Assembly (NCBI RefSeq): GCF_003614975.1
Contig: NZ_QZWI01000006.1
Span: 1-64,000 of the forward strand
DNA: 64,000 bases
Source: Rahnella bruchi
Lineage (GTDB): Bacteria; Pseudomonadota; Gammaproteobacteria; Enterobacterales; Enterobacteriaceae
Direction: 5' to 3'
In this document: one piece after another, positions 11,729-21,303 of the stretch
Numbering within the stretch: position 1 is the stretch's first letter
How the letters are laid out: the number at the start of each line of letters is the position of its first letter
Translations under genes and position numbers: made by a program
The notes under the pieces: generated by a model
What the model was told of the DNA's origin: nothing
The model's database searches: none
The model's input: the letters and a program-made list of their open reading frames with translations, nothing else

Positions 11729-13077
11729 TGGCAAAATATAAGGCTTATCCGGAGTACAAGGATTCTGGGGTTGAGTGGCTGGGGGCGATTCCTGATCATT
11801 GGAATATCCTCACTGGCAAGCGCATATTTCAAAGTGTTCGTACGCCTGCGCTCAATAATGATGAGCAACTTGCTGCGAGTCAAAAGTACGGGGTGATTCC
11901 TCAGTCCTTAATGATGAAATTGAATGACTCGAAAGTAATGCTGGCATTAAAAGGTACTGACTCATTTCGACATGTGGACGAAAATAATTTCGTTATAAGT
12001 CTGCGTAGCTTTGAAGGTGGCATTGAACATAGCAAATATTCTGGATGTGTTTCCCCTGCATACACGGTACTTAAAAATACCAAACCGATTAGTTATAACT
12101 ATTATCGATATCTTTTGAAATGTGCACCTTTTATTGCTGCTTTACAGTCATCAACAGATAGTTTGAGAGACGGTAAATCAATCAACTATGAGCAATTTGG
12201 TGCCCTTAATTTGCCGTTGACCTCTATTTCTGAACAATCTCATATTGCTTCCTTCCTAGATTACGAAACTGCAAAAATCGATAATCTGATCGAGAAGCAG
12301 CAGCAACTGATTGAACTGCTAAAAGAAAAACGTCAGGCAGTAATTAGCCATGCTGTAACCAAAGGGCTAAACCCTGATGTACCGATGAAAGATTCTGGTG
12401 TTGAGTGGTTGGGGGAAGTGCCAGAGCATTGGGATGTTTCTAGTTTGGGTTATTACAGCACTCTCAATACAGGAGCAACACCTGACCGATCAAACCCTAA
12501 ATATTGGAATGGAGATATTGCCTGGATTAAAACCGGAGAGGTTAATTATGATAATATATCTTCTTCCGAAGAAAAAATAACCTACGAGGCTGTGAAAAAT
12601 ACTTCTGTTCGCGTATCTCCGCCTGGGACGTTATTAATGGCAATGTATGGACAGGGAATTACACGAGGAAGGGTGGCAATATTAGACATTAGTGCTGCTT
12701 ATAATCAAGCGTGTGTGGCAATTTCTCCAAGTAATACATTATATAATGCATATTTAAGATTGTTTTTTATTGCTGGCTATCATGCCATTCGTGATGGCGG
12801 TAATGAAACAAGTCAAATGAATCTGAATGCAGATATTGTTAGAAAGTTTATGGTACTGATTCCTCCAGTTTCTGAGCAAAAAGAAATCGTCAGTTATTTA
12901 GGTTGTAATCTGCCGCAAATAGATACTCTTCTAGAACGAGCAGATTCTGTTATTGCCTTGTTGCAAGAACGCCGCACCGCCCTTATCTCCGCCGCCGTCA
13001 CCGGTAAAATCGACGTACGCGATTGGGTTGCATCAGACACCAGTCATATCGAGGTATCACAGGAGGTCACCGCATGA
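11728..13077 (+). CDS. hsdS: Type I restriction-modification specificity subunit HsdS
   Basis: The 449-residue protein has two target-recognition domains, each opened by nearly the same motif: KDSGVEWLGAIPDHW near residue 11 and KDSGVEWLGEVPEHW near residue 220. Each domain is followed by a helical spacer (KIDNLIEKQQQLIELLKEKR, and IDTLLERADSVIALLQERR). The repeat gives pseudo-twofold symmetry so that each half reads one half of a split DNA target. The target domains are markedly AT-rich compared with hsdM and hsdR, suggesting exchange between strains. The stop overlaps the hsdR start (ATGA). Confidence 0.94.
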
Positions 13078-16000
13078 GTATGGATACCACCAAAGAGCTG
13101 ATTTTCCAGGATGAAATGATTGCTCAGATGGAAGATAAAGGTTGGATTCGTGGCAAGTCTGACGGCTATGACCGCGAACGCGCTCTGTTCTCGCAGGATG
13201 CCATCGCCTTTGTGCAAAACACGCAGCCGCTGGAGTGGGAAAAATTCGCTAAGATTTACCCCACCGATACTGAGCGCCATTTCCTCGATTTGCTGGTGGC
13301 CCAACTTAAAAAAGCCGATAACAACGCCACAGACCAGCTGTCGCGCACTTACGGCACGTTGGGTGTATTGCGCCACGGTATCAAAAGCCATAATGCGCGT
13401 TTTTCGCTGTGCCAGTTTAAGCCTGAGCACAATCTCAACCCGGAAACTTTGGCGCGTTATAAACAGAATATCTGCCGTGTGGTGCCAGAACTGGTTTACA
13501 GCCCTTATGCCACCAAAGCGGCATTGGATGAAACGGGTTCAGTAGCCAAGAAATGGCGCATCGATCTGGTACTGTTTATCAATGGCTTGCCGATTGCCTC
13601 ACTTGAGCTGAAATCTGAGTTCAAGCAAGCGGTACATAACGCGATCAAACAATATAAAAAAACGCGTTTGCCGAAAGACCCGGTAACCAACAAACCTGAG
13701 CCTTTGCTCACCTTCAAACGTGGCGCACTGGTGCATTTTGCCGTCAGCCAGTATGAAGTGTTTATGGCCACCAAACTGGCGGGGGATGACACCTTCTTCC
13801 TGCCGTTTAACAAAGGCACCCAAGAAGGCGGCGCGGGTAATGAAATCCCCGAGAATGAAAATGAATACGCCACCAGCTATTTGTGGAATGAAGTCCTGCT
13901 TCCGGACAACTTGCTGAAGATCCTTGCCAGTTTTGTGCATCTGCAAATCGAAGAGAAAGAGGACTGGAACGGGCTGAAAGTTAAAAAAGAGAGCCTGATC
14001 TTCCCGCGTTACCATCAGTGGGATGTGGTGAATAAACTGATTAGCGCTGCCGCAGATGAAGGCACTGGCCATAAATATCTGATTCAGCACAGCGCCGGTT
14101 CCGGTAAATCTAACTCTATCGCCTGGACCGCCCACCAGCTTTCCCGTCTCTATGATGAGAAAGGCGAGAAACAATTCCATTCAGTGATTGTAGTTACGGA
14201 CCGTACCGTGCTGGACGATCAGCTTCAGGACACGATTTACCAGTTTGAACATGCAGATGGTGTGGTCGGGCGCATTAACAATAAAGAAGGCGATGGCTCA
14301 AAATCAGAAAAACTCGCCAGTGCGCTGGAGAACTCACAGCCAATTATTATTGTTACCATCCAGACCTTCCCGTTCGTACTAAAAGCTATCGAAAACAGTG
14401 TCAGCCTCAAACAGCGCAAATATGCGGTTATCGCTGATGAAGCGCACTCCTCGCAAAGCGGCTCTACGGCACGTCAGCTCAAAGAAGTGCTGATGAAAGA
14501 CGAAGCGGATGAGGAAGTGGAGTTGTCTTCGGAAGATATCCTCGATGCCACCATCGCGGCGCGTAAAAACAGCAGTAATCTTAACTACTATGCGTTTACC
14601 GCCACGCCAAAAGCCAAAACGCTGGAGCTGTTTGGCCGCCGTCCTAATCCTCTGGAACCCGCATCAAAAACCAACAAGCCGGAAGCCTTCCACGCTTACT
14701 CCATGCGCCAGGCCATCGAAGAAGGCTTTATTCTTGATGTGCTGAAGAACTACACCAACTACAAAGTGGCGTATAAGCTGCTGCAAAAACTGGACGACCC
14801 TGACCGGGAAGTGGACAGCAAGAAAGCCAAAATCAAACTGAACCAGTGGGTCGTGCTGCACGAACACAACGTCTCGCAAAAAGTAAAAGTGATTGTTGAG
14901 CACTACCGCAAACATGTAATGCATTTACTGGGCGGGCAGGCCAAGGCGATGGTCGTCACCAGTTCTCGCAAAGCGGCTGTGCGCTACAAACTGGCGTTTG
15001 ATAAATACATTGCGGAGAACAACTACCAGAAGATTAACGCCATGGTCGCGTTTTCTGGTGAAGTGGAATTTGTGGAGAGTGACCACAATAGCCTCGCACT
15101 GCTGAATCAGAAGTTTACCGAAACCAATATGAACCCAGGGCTGAAAGGCCGGGATATGCGCAAAGCCTTCGATAGCGATGATTATCAGGTAATGCTGGTG
15201 GCGAATAAGTTCCAGACCGGTTTTGACCAACCGAAGTTGTGTGCCATGTATGTGGATAAAAAACTGGGTGGCGTGGAGTGCGTACAGACGTTATCTCGTC
15301 TGAACCGGACTTATCCGGGCAAGGCGCAGTCGGGTACTTTCGTTCTCGATTTCTACAACGAACCCGAAGAAATTCTTGGGGCCTTCCAGCCTTACTATCA
15401 AACGGCTGAACTGACGGATGTCAGCGATCCGCAAAAAGTCTTCGAGTTGTTCCAGAAACTCCGTACCAGCGGTATTTTCCAGTGGAATGAAGTCGAGCAA
15501 TTCTGTGACGCCTTCTTCACCAAAAACAAATCAAACGCCGCGATTAGCAATATCTGCAAGCCCGCCGTTGAGCGCTGGAAGAAGCGCTATAGCTCTGCGG
15601 TTGAGGCTTATAAACTGGCAAAAGAGATCTTTGAACGCACCAAAAAAACCAATGATGTGGTGCTGATCACCAATGCGGAAAACAGCTTCAAAGACTGCAA
15701 ACAAGAGAAAGACAAGCTGGATATCTTCAAGAAAGATCTCGGCAGCTTTGTCCGTTTCTACGAGTTTATGTCGCAAATCGTTGAGTACGATGACAAGGAG
15801 CTGGAGAAACTCAGCCTTTTTGCCCGCCATCTGCGTCCGTTACTACACGAGCAGCGCATTGAAGAAGACGAGATTGATTTAAGCAACGTGGAGATGAGTC
15901 ATTACCGCTTATCAAAACTCCACGAGCAGCATCTCAAGCTTCAGGAAGATGCCGAAGAGTACAAAATCGAGCCGGGCAATGACATTGGCACAGCCAAGCC

Positions 16001-16322
16001 GAAGGATAAGAAAGAAGAGTTCCTGTCGAATATTTTGGCGCGCCTGAACGACCTGTTTATTACAGATAACCTTAGCGACAAAGACATGATCAACTATGCC
16101 TTTACCGTGCGCGACAAGTTATCGGAAAACCAGGCAGTGATGACGCAGATTGCCAATAACACCCGTGAGCAAGCCATGCTGGGGGATTTCCCAAAAGCGA
16201 TTGATGATGCAGTGATGGACAGCAGTGATGCTCAACAAGAGATGATGATGCAGTACCTCTCAAATCCAGAACTTGCGAAAGGTTTTGCGCGAGTTGTGTT
16301 TGATATGTTGAAAGGGGCTTGA
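13074..16322 (+). CDS. hsdR: Type I restriction-modification endonuclease/translocase subunit HsdR
   Basis: The 1082-residue protein begins with a PD-(D/E)xK nuclease domain (WRIDLVLFINGLPIASLELK, residues about 160-180). Two RecA-like motor domains follow, with Walker A HSAGSGKSNS near residue 339, Walker B DEAHSSQSG and FTATPKAKT. The acidic and basic C-terminal part probably docks onto the methylase. It pulls unmodified DNA and cuts it. The ATG at 13074 is chosen because AGGAGG lies 7 bases upstream and the start overlaps the hsdS stop. It is intact, so the system is probably active. Confidence 0.95.
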   Translation: MSMDTTKELIFQDEMIAQMEDKGWIRGKSDGYDRERALFSQDAIAFVQNTQPLEWEKFAKIYPTDTERHFLDLLVAQLKKADNNATDQLSRTYGTLGVLRHGIKSHNARFSLCQFKPEHNLNPETLARYKQNICRVVPELVYSPYATKAALDETGSVAKKWRIDLVLFINGLPIASLELKSEFKQAVHNAIKQYKKTRLPKDPVTNKPEPLLTFKRGALVHFAVSQYEVFMATKLAGDDTFFLPFNKGTQEGGAGNEIPENENEYATSYLWNEVLLPDNLLKILASFVHLQIEEKEDWNGLKVKKESLIFPRYHQWDVVNKLISAAADEGTGHKYLIQHSAGSGKSNSIAWTAHQLSRLYDEKGEKQFHSVIVVTDRTVLDDQLQDTIYQFEHADGVVGRINNKEGDGSKSEKLASALENSQPIIIVTIQTFPFVLKAIENSVSLKQRKYAVIADEAHSSQSGSTARQLKEVLMKDEADEEVELSSEDILDATIAARKNSSNLNYYAFTATPKAKTLELFGRRPNPLEPASKTNKPEAFHAYSMRQAIEEGFILDVLKNYTNYKVAYKLLQKLDDPDREVDSKKAKIKLNQWVVLHEHNVSQKVKVIVEHYRKHVMHLLGGQAKAMVVTSSRKAAVRYKLAFDKYIAENNYQKINAMVAFSGEVEFVESDHNSLALLNQKFTETNMNPGLKGRDMRKAFDSDDYQVMLVANKFQTGFDQPKLCAMYVDKKLGGVECVQTLSRLNRTYPGKAQSGTFVLDFYNEPEEILGAFQPYYQTAELTDVSDPQKVFELFQKLRTSGIFQWNEVEQFCDAFFTKNKSNAAISNICKPAVERWKKRYSSAVEAYKLAKEIFERTKKTNDVVLITNAENSFKDCKQEKDKLDIFKKDLGSFVRFYEFMSQIVEYDDKELEKLSLFARHLRPLLHEQRIEEDEIDLSNVEMSHYRLSKLHEQHLKLQEDAEEYKIEPGNDIGTAKPKDKKEEFLSNILARLNDLFITDNLSDKDMINYAFTVRDKLSENQAVMTQIANNTREQAMLGDFPKAIDDAVMDSSDAQQEMMMQYLSNPELAKGFARVVFDMLKGA

Positions 16323-16461
16323 GTTTTTGGACCGACGGGCAGCAGGGCGTTTAGGCGATAATCAGGAAGGTATCTCCCTTATCATTTTTCGCGTCATCTG
16401 TCGCAATGGATAAATGATGGCCATCGTTCGTAATTCAGATAGTTAACAAGGAAATTAAAGG

Positions 16462-18549
16462 ATGAAGGCTAAAGAAGCCAAGTTGCTCAACTTTCTGCAG
16501 ACTGCACCTCAGTTGGTCATCCCGATCTACCAGCGTATTTACTCCTGGAGCCTGAAAGAGTGTGAACAGCTGTGGGATGATATTCTCCGTTGTGGATTGG
16601 ATGAGAACAATCAAGGGCACTTTATTGGTTCCGTGGTTTATATCGAAAATGGGCTTTACTCGGTTACGTCTCAATCACCCTTGTTGATCATTGATGGCCA
16701 ACAGCGCGTCACGACAGTGTCATTGTTGATCGCTGCTTTAGCCGAAGCCGTGGGCGAGCAAGAGATTATTGAAGGGTTCAGTCAAGCCCAGTTACGTGGT
16801 TTCTATTTGACTAACCCCTTATTGTCAGGCGAGAAGCGATATAAACTTATTCTGTCGCAGACGGATAACGAGACGTTACGTGCAATTATCGATGGAAAAT
16901 CTCAGCCTGAGAATTACTCTTTACGAGTTACGGAAAACTTTGAATACTTTAAAGATAAACTAAAAAATGAAAAATTGTTGGAGACTGTCTGTAAAGGGCT
17001 CAGCAAATTAATCGTGGTGGATATCTCTCTCCAGCGCGACCATGATAATCCTCAGCTTATATTTGAAAGCATGAACTCAACGGGTAAAAAATTAAGCCAG
17101 GCCGATCTTATTCGCAATTACATTCTCATGGGGCTGGAAAATGAGCGCCAAACGACGTTGTATAATGATCACTGGCGTAAAATGGAACTTCTGTTTGGTC
17201 AGGAGGCTTACTCCGAACAATTCGATGCTTTCATGCGTCACTACCTGACAGTAAAAACCGGTGACATCCCTAAGATTGATGACATTTATGAGGCGTTTAA
17301 ACAGTACTTTCGTCGCAATAGTCAATCTGTTGAATCTGCTGTTGCTGATATACATAAATATGCCATCTACTATTGTGCCATTGCGTTAGGTATTGAAAAA
17401 AATAAACACCTTAAGGATATATTTCATAATATTCGCGAATTGAGAATGGATGTTGCATATCCGCTGATGCTGGAGCTGTATGATGACTACCAGCTGGATA
17501 TTCTGAAACTAAGCGACTTCGCCGAAGCCCTGCGCCTGATGGAAAGCTATGTATTTCGTCGCGCAGTATGTGCCATACCAACCAACTCAATGAATAAAAC
17601 CTTTGCCGGGTTGAGTAAAAGTTTTGATAAGAACCAATATTTGGAGAGCCTTAAAGCTGCGTTTACGTTGCTGCCATCTTATCGTCGTTTCCCGACAGAT
17701 GAGGAGTTTAAGAGGGATATTCAGACCCGCGATCTTTACAACTTCAGAAGTCGTAGCTATTGGCTCAGAAGGCTTGAAAATCATAAGCATAAAGAACCGA
17801 TCCCGTTAGATGAATACACTATCGAACACATCATGCCGCAGTGCGATAATCAAACAGAGAAAGTGCCCGCGGCATGGAGAGCTGAGCTAGGAGATGAATG
17901 GCAGCGGGTATGGGAAACATGGCGTCATTCGCTGGGTAACCTGACATTGACGGGCTATAACTCGGAGTATAGCAATCGCTCATTTGCTGATAAGCGCGAC
18001 ATGGAAGGTGGTTTCAAATACAGTCATTTACGCCTGAATGACGGGCTTTCGTCTCTTGATAAATGGAGTGAAGAAGCCATTATAGCCCGAGCAAAAAAAA
18101 TGGCAGAGCAGGCAAGCAGTGTCTGGCCAAGTGCCAATCTTCCCGATGATATTCTAAAAAATTACCAGCCTAAGAGTGAAAGTAACCTCACTTATGGCTT
18201 TGAAGACCATCCCTATCTGGCTAAAGAACATGTTCAGGTGTTGTTTGAAGCGTTCCGTAAAGCAACGTTGGCCCTTGACCCTTGTGTCACAGAGGTCTTC
18301 CTGAAGCTTTATATTGCTTATAAAGCTGAGGTGAATTTTGTGGATGTTGTACCGCAAGCAAAGCGGCTGCGTCTTTCACTGAATATTCCATTTTCTGAAA
18401 TTAATGATCCGCGTGGATTATGCAAAGATGTCACCAGTTTGGGTCGATGGGGAAATGGTGATGTTGAGATCGGATTCGAGAAGCTAGAAGATTTACCTTA
18501 CGTTATGTCATTAGTCACACAAGCATTTGAGCGACAAATGGATAATTAG
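16462..18549 (+). CDS. GmrSD-like type IV restriction protein (DUF262 + DUF1524 + DUF5655-like)
   Basis: The 695-residue protein starts with a DUF262 (GmrS-like) domain: VIPIYQRIYSWSLKECEQLW and the IDGQQR motif near residue 76, which in this family serves a nucleotide-hydrolysing, ParB-like role. The DUF1524 (GmrD-like) His-Me nuclease lies around residue 452 (YTIEHIMPQ), followed by LGNLTLTGYNSEYSNRSF. The last 110 residues resemble DUF5655, a small domain often attached to such proteins. Characterised relatives cut DNA with modified cytosines. The ATG has AAGGA 9 bases upstream. It follows hsdR by 139 bp on the same strand and may share or follow its transcript. Confidence 0.88.
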   Translation: MKAKEAKLLNFLQTAPQLVIPIYQRIYSWSLKECEQLWDDILRCGLDENNQGHFIGSVVYIENGLYSVTSQSPLLIIDGQQRVTTVSLLIAALAEAVGEQEIIEGFSQAQLRGFYLTNPLLSGEKRYKLILSQTDNETLRAIIDGKSQPENYSLRVTENFEYFKDKLKNEKLLETVCKGLSKLIVVDISLQRDHDNPQLIFESMNSTGKKLSQADLIRNYILMGLENERQTTLYNDHWRKMELLFGQEAYSEQFDAFMRHYLTVKTGDIPKIDDIYEAFKQYFRRNSQSVESAVADIHKYAIYYCAIALGIEKNKHLKDIFHNIRELRMDVAYPLMLELYDDYQLDILKLSDFAEALRLMESYVFRRAVCAIPTNSMNKTFAGLSKSFDKNQYLESLKAAFTLLPSYRRFPTDEEFKRDIQTRDLYNFRSRSYWLRRLENHKHKEPIPLDEYTIEHIMPQCDNQTEKVPAAWRAELGDEWQRVWETWRHSLGNLTLTGYNSEYSNRSFADKRDMEGGFKYSHLRLNDGLSSLDKWSEEAIIARAKKMAEQASSVWPSANLPDDILKNYQPKSESNLTYGFEDHPYLAKEHVQVLFEAFRKATLALDPCVTEVFLKLYIAYKAEVNFVDVVPQAKRLRLSLNIPFSEINDPRGLCKDVTSLGRWGNGDVEIGFEKLEDLPYVMSLVTQAFERQMDN

Positions 18550-18563
18550 TCTTTAATAAATGC

Positions 18564-18583
18564 AAGGGCTGAAAATAGCCCTT
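18564..18583 (+). terminator. Hairpin downstream of the GmrSD-like gene
   Basis: AAGGGCT (18564-18570) pairs with AGCCCTT (18577-18583) across a 6-nt loop and is followed by GTATTTATTAT. It starts 15 bp after the stop codon. It is a plausible rho-independent terminator with a weak T-tract, and it marks the end of the defence genes before the convergent T6SS fragment. Confidence 0.5.
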
Positions 18584-18700
18584 GTATTTATTATATTCGA
18601 GGAAATAAAGGCTACTGTATAAACTCGTCGAAAATACTCGGTACAGATAGTCAATAATACCTATCCGGATTTTCTTGCTCTTGGATGTCATTCACTCTAT

Positions 18701-19515
18701 TTAACGATGATCACCGGCTTTTTTATCCATTTTTTTGCCCCTTATCCGCCCCAACTTCATCGTCACCTTCTCAGGCATGTCATCCAGATTATCTTCCCTT
18801 AATCCCATTACGACGTTATACCCCATCAGCAACGAACGATCCCCCAGGCGTGGCAGTGGAGCCAATTCTATCGGGATGGTCAACTTCAGGCTGGCGTCGT
18901 AATCACAGCCCAGATAGACGCGCAGTAGGGTAAACATGTCCTCCCGCAGTTGGCCGCCGGGCAGCCAGCCTTTGGCTTCTGCCGTGTCTTCGGTAAACAT
19001 TTCCACACCGATGCAGTAGTTGGCGTCCTCCGTATGACTGCCAAGAACCAGATGGTCGCCCAACCTTTGTTGTTCTGAAAACGAGAATCTTGCCCGTTTT
19101 CCAGCGGGCATCCGCGTGACCTTGTGCGGTTTTACGGTGACCTGCGTGTTGGGTGCCTGCGTGCGGATCACGCTGACAATACCTTCCGCCGTGCGGGTGG
19201 TTCTGACCAGCGGCTGCAATAAGGCCAGTAAACGCGAGGCGGGCACGTCGCCGCTGTCGGTGATACCGGTCAGGGCCATCAGGCTGCGCGACGTTTTGTC
19301 GGCATCCCCGGATGCGGACGAAAACGCACCACATCATCTTTCGGCGAGAAGGTACTGCCGACCGGTTTGTTATCCGAGAGCTGTTTTTCCAGCAGCTGGC
19401 AGAACCGGTAGAAGTTAAACGCATGCGCACGGTCGTTCCCCTCCTTGTCCCGCCAGAATGCCTTCAGGACGTTCTCTTTCTTTTTTGCATCGTCATCAAA
19501 ATCATCTGGCATCAT
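18701..19515 (-). pseudogene. tssG: T6SS baseplate protein TssG, internal deletion and frame change
   Basis: The N-terminal part (from ATG 19515; ENVLKAFWRDKEGNDRAH, FNFYRFCQLLEKQL, DDVVRFRPHPG) is typical TssG but runs into a stop after MPTKRRAA. In the next frame from about 19312 the gene resumes as DKTSRSLMALTGIT and runs to the C-terminus. Typical TssG has roughly 100 more residues between these parts, so a deletion of around 300 bp joined them out of frame near 19303-19312. TssG is needed for baseplate assembly with TssF, so this T6SS copy should be dead. The start overlaps the tssF stop (TGATG). Confidence 0.85.
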
Positions 19516-21290
19516 CAGAACAGCACCCGCGTCAGGCGGCGTTCCGGCCATGTCCATTGTGTCCCGGACTGACTGAGCGTCACCGTCAGCTGAATGAACC
19601 GGCGAATATCGGCGTACTGGGTGTAGAACTGCTCCAGGATCTCGCAAAACAGCAGGGCGTCGCCCTGGCCACAGAACTGATGTTCATCAAGCGTTACGCG
19701 GATAGCCACGCCGTGCCAGCCTTCTGCGGGGTAATGCGACGGTGCGTATTCAATAAGCGTAATACCCGCATTGCGGCGCGCGTTGTCCGGGTCATGCGTC
19801 CAGTCCAGCAGGCTGAGCGCGTGACGCAGCGTGTCGATTTCCATCAGACCGGCAATGGCCTGCGGATGCAGCAGTGACAGCACCTGCCACTGATAAAGTT
19901 CAGCGGTCGGCGGGTAATGCGGCATAGTGGGACGCAAGCGGGTGGCACACTTCAGCTCAAGATTACCCAGGGAGGTCTCACCGTCGAATACGCTCTCCTG
20001 CAACGCCATGCGCGGGTAGGCGCCGTTAGTACAGGTCATGTTCAGGCGCATTTTCAGGCCGTTCTGCGCCTCGTGCGTACGGCCTCCGAGCATTAAAATA
20101 GTCTCGTTCAGTCCGGACGTTCCGCGGTACATGCGGGTGTGGTAATAGCGGTCGGGCCAGTTTTTGGCGTATTTCAGCATGCCCCCTTTCTGGCGGAACT
20201 GGCTGTAGGGCACGTAGCTGAACTCAGTGTTGTCCTCAGTCACTTCCATGACGTCATTGACTGCGTAGATTTCGGTGTGGCCGTCGCTGAGGCGGTGTGG
20301 CCGCAGGCGGTAATCACTGACCGCGGTGGTCACGGACAGCGGCTGGGCCAGCAGGCGGAACAGGTTGATCACCGGCACGCAGTGCATGCGGATGGCGTCC
20401 GGCGACACGTCTAAATCGTACGGCCAGCGTTCGCTGAGCGTTACCTCGATATCAAAGGAGGTGGTGTCAGGTGGAAAGGTCAGGGTTTCCAGCCCGCGCA
20501 GTTGCATAAAGAAATAGCGTTCGGGGGAAGTGAAATACTCAAGCCACGGGCGCACTTCGCCGCACAGGGCCGGACTGTCGCTTTCCGGCCAGATTGAGAC
20601 GTCGTTTTCTGCCTGCCAGCGCGGCAAAAACTGCACGTCCACCGGCGTCAGCTCTGTCGACGCCTGCCAGAAGCGCACGTTCACCCGCTTCACCTGGCGG
20701 CTGAGGGCCAGATACAGCGCCGACTGCAGCACGCGGTCGCCGTTGAGATACAGGCTGATGTTCTGCCAGTCGGCGCGGCGGATTTCAGTGAGGGCGGGCA
20801 GGGTAAAGCGCAGTTTCAGCGCCTGCTGGCCTTCGGGCAGGGTGATTAATGAGACGCTATCAAGGGCAAAAGGATGCACCGTCAGGTCGCGGGTCGTGCG
20901 GTAGACGCAGCGCTGACGATCATTGCCCAGTGGCTGGGTTAACAGATCGCTCTCCGCGGGCAACACCTCTTCGCGCACGTGCAGCTCCGGCGCGACCGGT
21001 GTCAGTTCGACCACTGCCGTGGAGGGCAGCGTGCGGTTGATCACCGGCAGCAGGTGCGAGAGCAGAGGCTCAGTGAGCTCGGGAATATCGTCATCAATCT
21101 TCTGTCGCAGCTTGGCCATCATCAGCGAAAAGCCCTGAAACAGCCGTTCGACGGAGTCATCGCGCGGTACCGGAGTGCCGTCCAGGCCTAAAGCACGTCC
21201 CAGCTCCGGGAACTCTTTGGCAAACTCCAGCCCGGCTTCCTTCAGATAGCGCATTTCGCCGTCAAAATATTTTAAGAAATCGTCTTCCAT
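19515..21290 (-). CDS. tssF: T6SS baseplate subunit TssF (VasA/ImpG family)
   Basis: The 591-residue protein begins MEDDFLKYFDGEMRYLKEAG, the standard TssF start, so I use the ATG at 21290 rather than an in-frame one 51 bases upstream. Further matches are the FAKEFPELGRALGLDG, VERLFQGFSLM and LSHLLPVINRTLPSTAVVEL stretches. TssF joins TssG and TssK in the wedge of the cytoplasmic baseplate. It is full length. It lies 13 bp from the original end of tssM, with no tssA between them, and its partner tssG is broken. Confidence 0.93.
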   Translation of the reverse strand: MEDDFLKYFDGEMRYLKEAGLEFAKEFPELGRALGLDGTPVPRDDSVERLFQGFSLMMAKLRQKIDDDIPELTEPLLSHLLPVINRTLPSTAVVELTPVAPELHVREEVLPAESDLLTQPLGNDRQRCVYRTTRDLTVHPFALDSVSLITLPEGQQALKLRFTLPALTEIRRADWQNISLYLNGDRVLQSALYLALSRQVKRVNVRFWQASTELTPVDVQFLPRWQAENDVSIWPESDSPALCGEVRPWLEYFTSPERYFFMQLRGLETLTFPPDTTSFDIEVTLSERWPYDLDVSPDAIRMHCVPVINLFRLLAQPLSVTTAVSDYRLRPHRLSDGHTEIYAVNDVMEVTEDNTEFSYVPYSQFRQKGGMLKYAKNWPDRYYHTRMYRGTSGLNETILMLGGRTHEAQNGLKMRLNMTCTNGAYPRMALQESVFDGETSLGNLELKCATRLRPTMPHYPPTAELYQWQVLSLLHPQAIAGLMEIDTLRHALSLLDWTHDPDNARRNAGITLIEYAPSHYPAEGWHGVAIRVTLDEHQFCGQGDALLFCEILEQFYTQYADIRRFIQLTVTLSQSGTQWTWPERRLTRVLF

Positions 21291-21303
21291 GTCGGTGCCT
21301 GCG

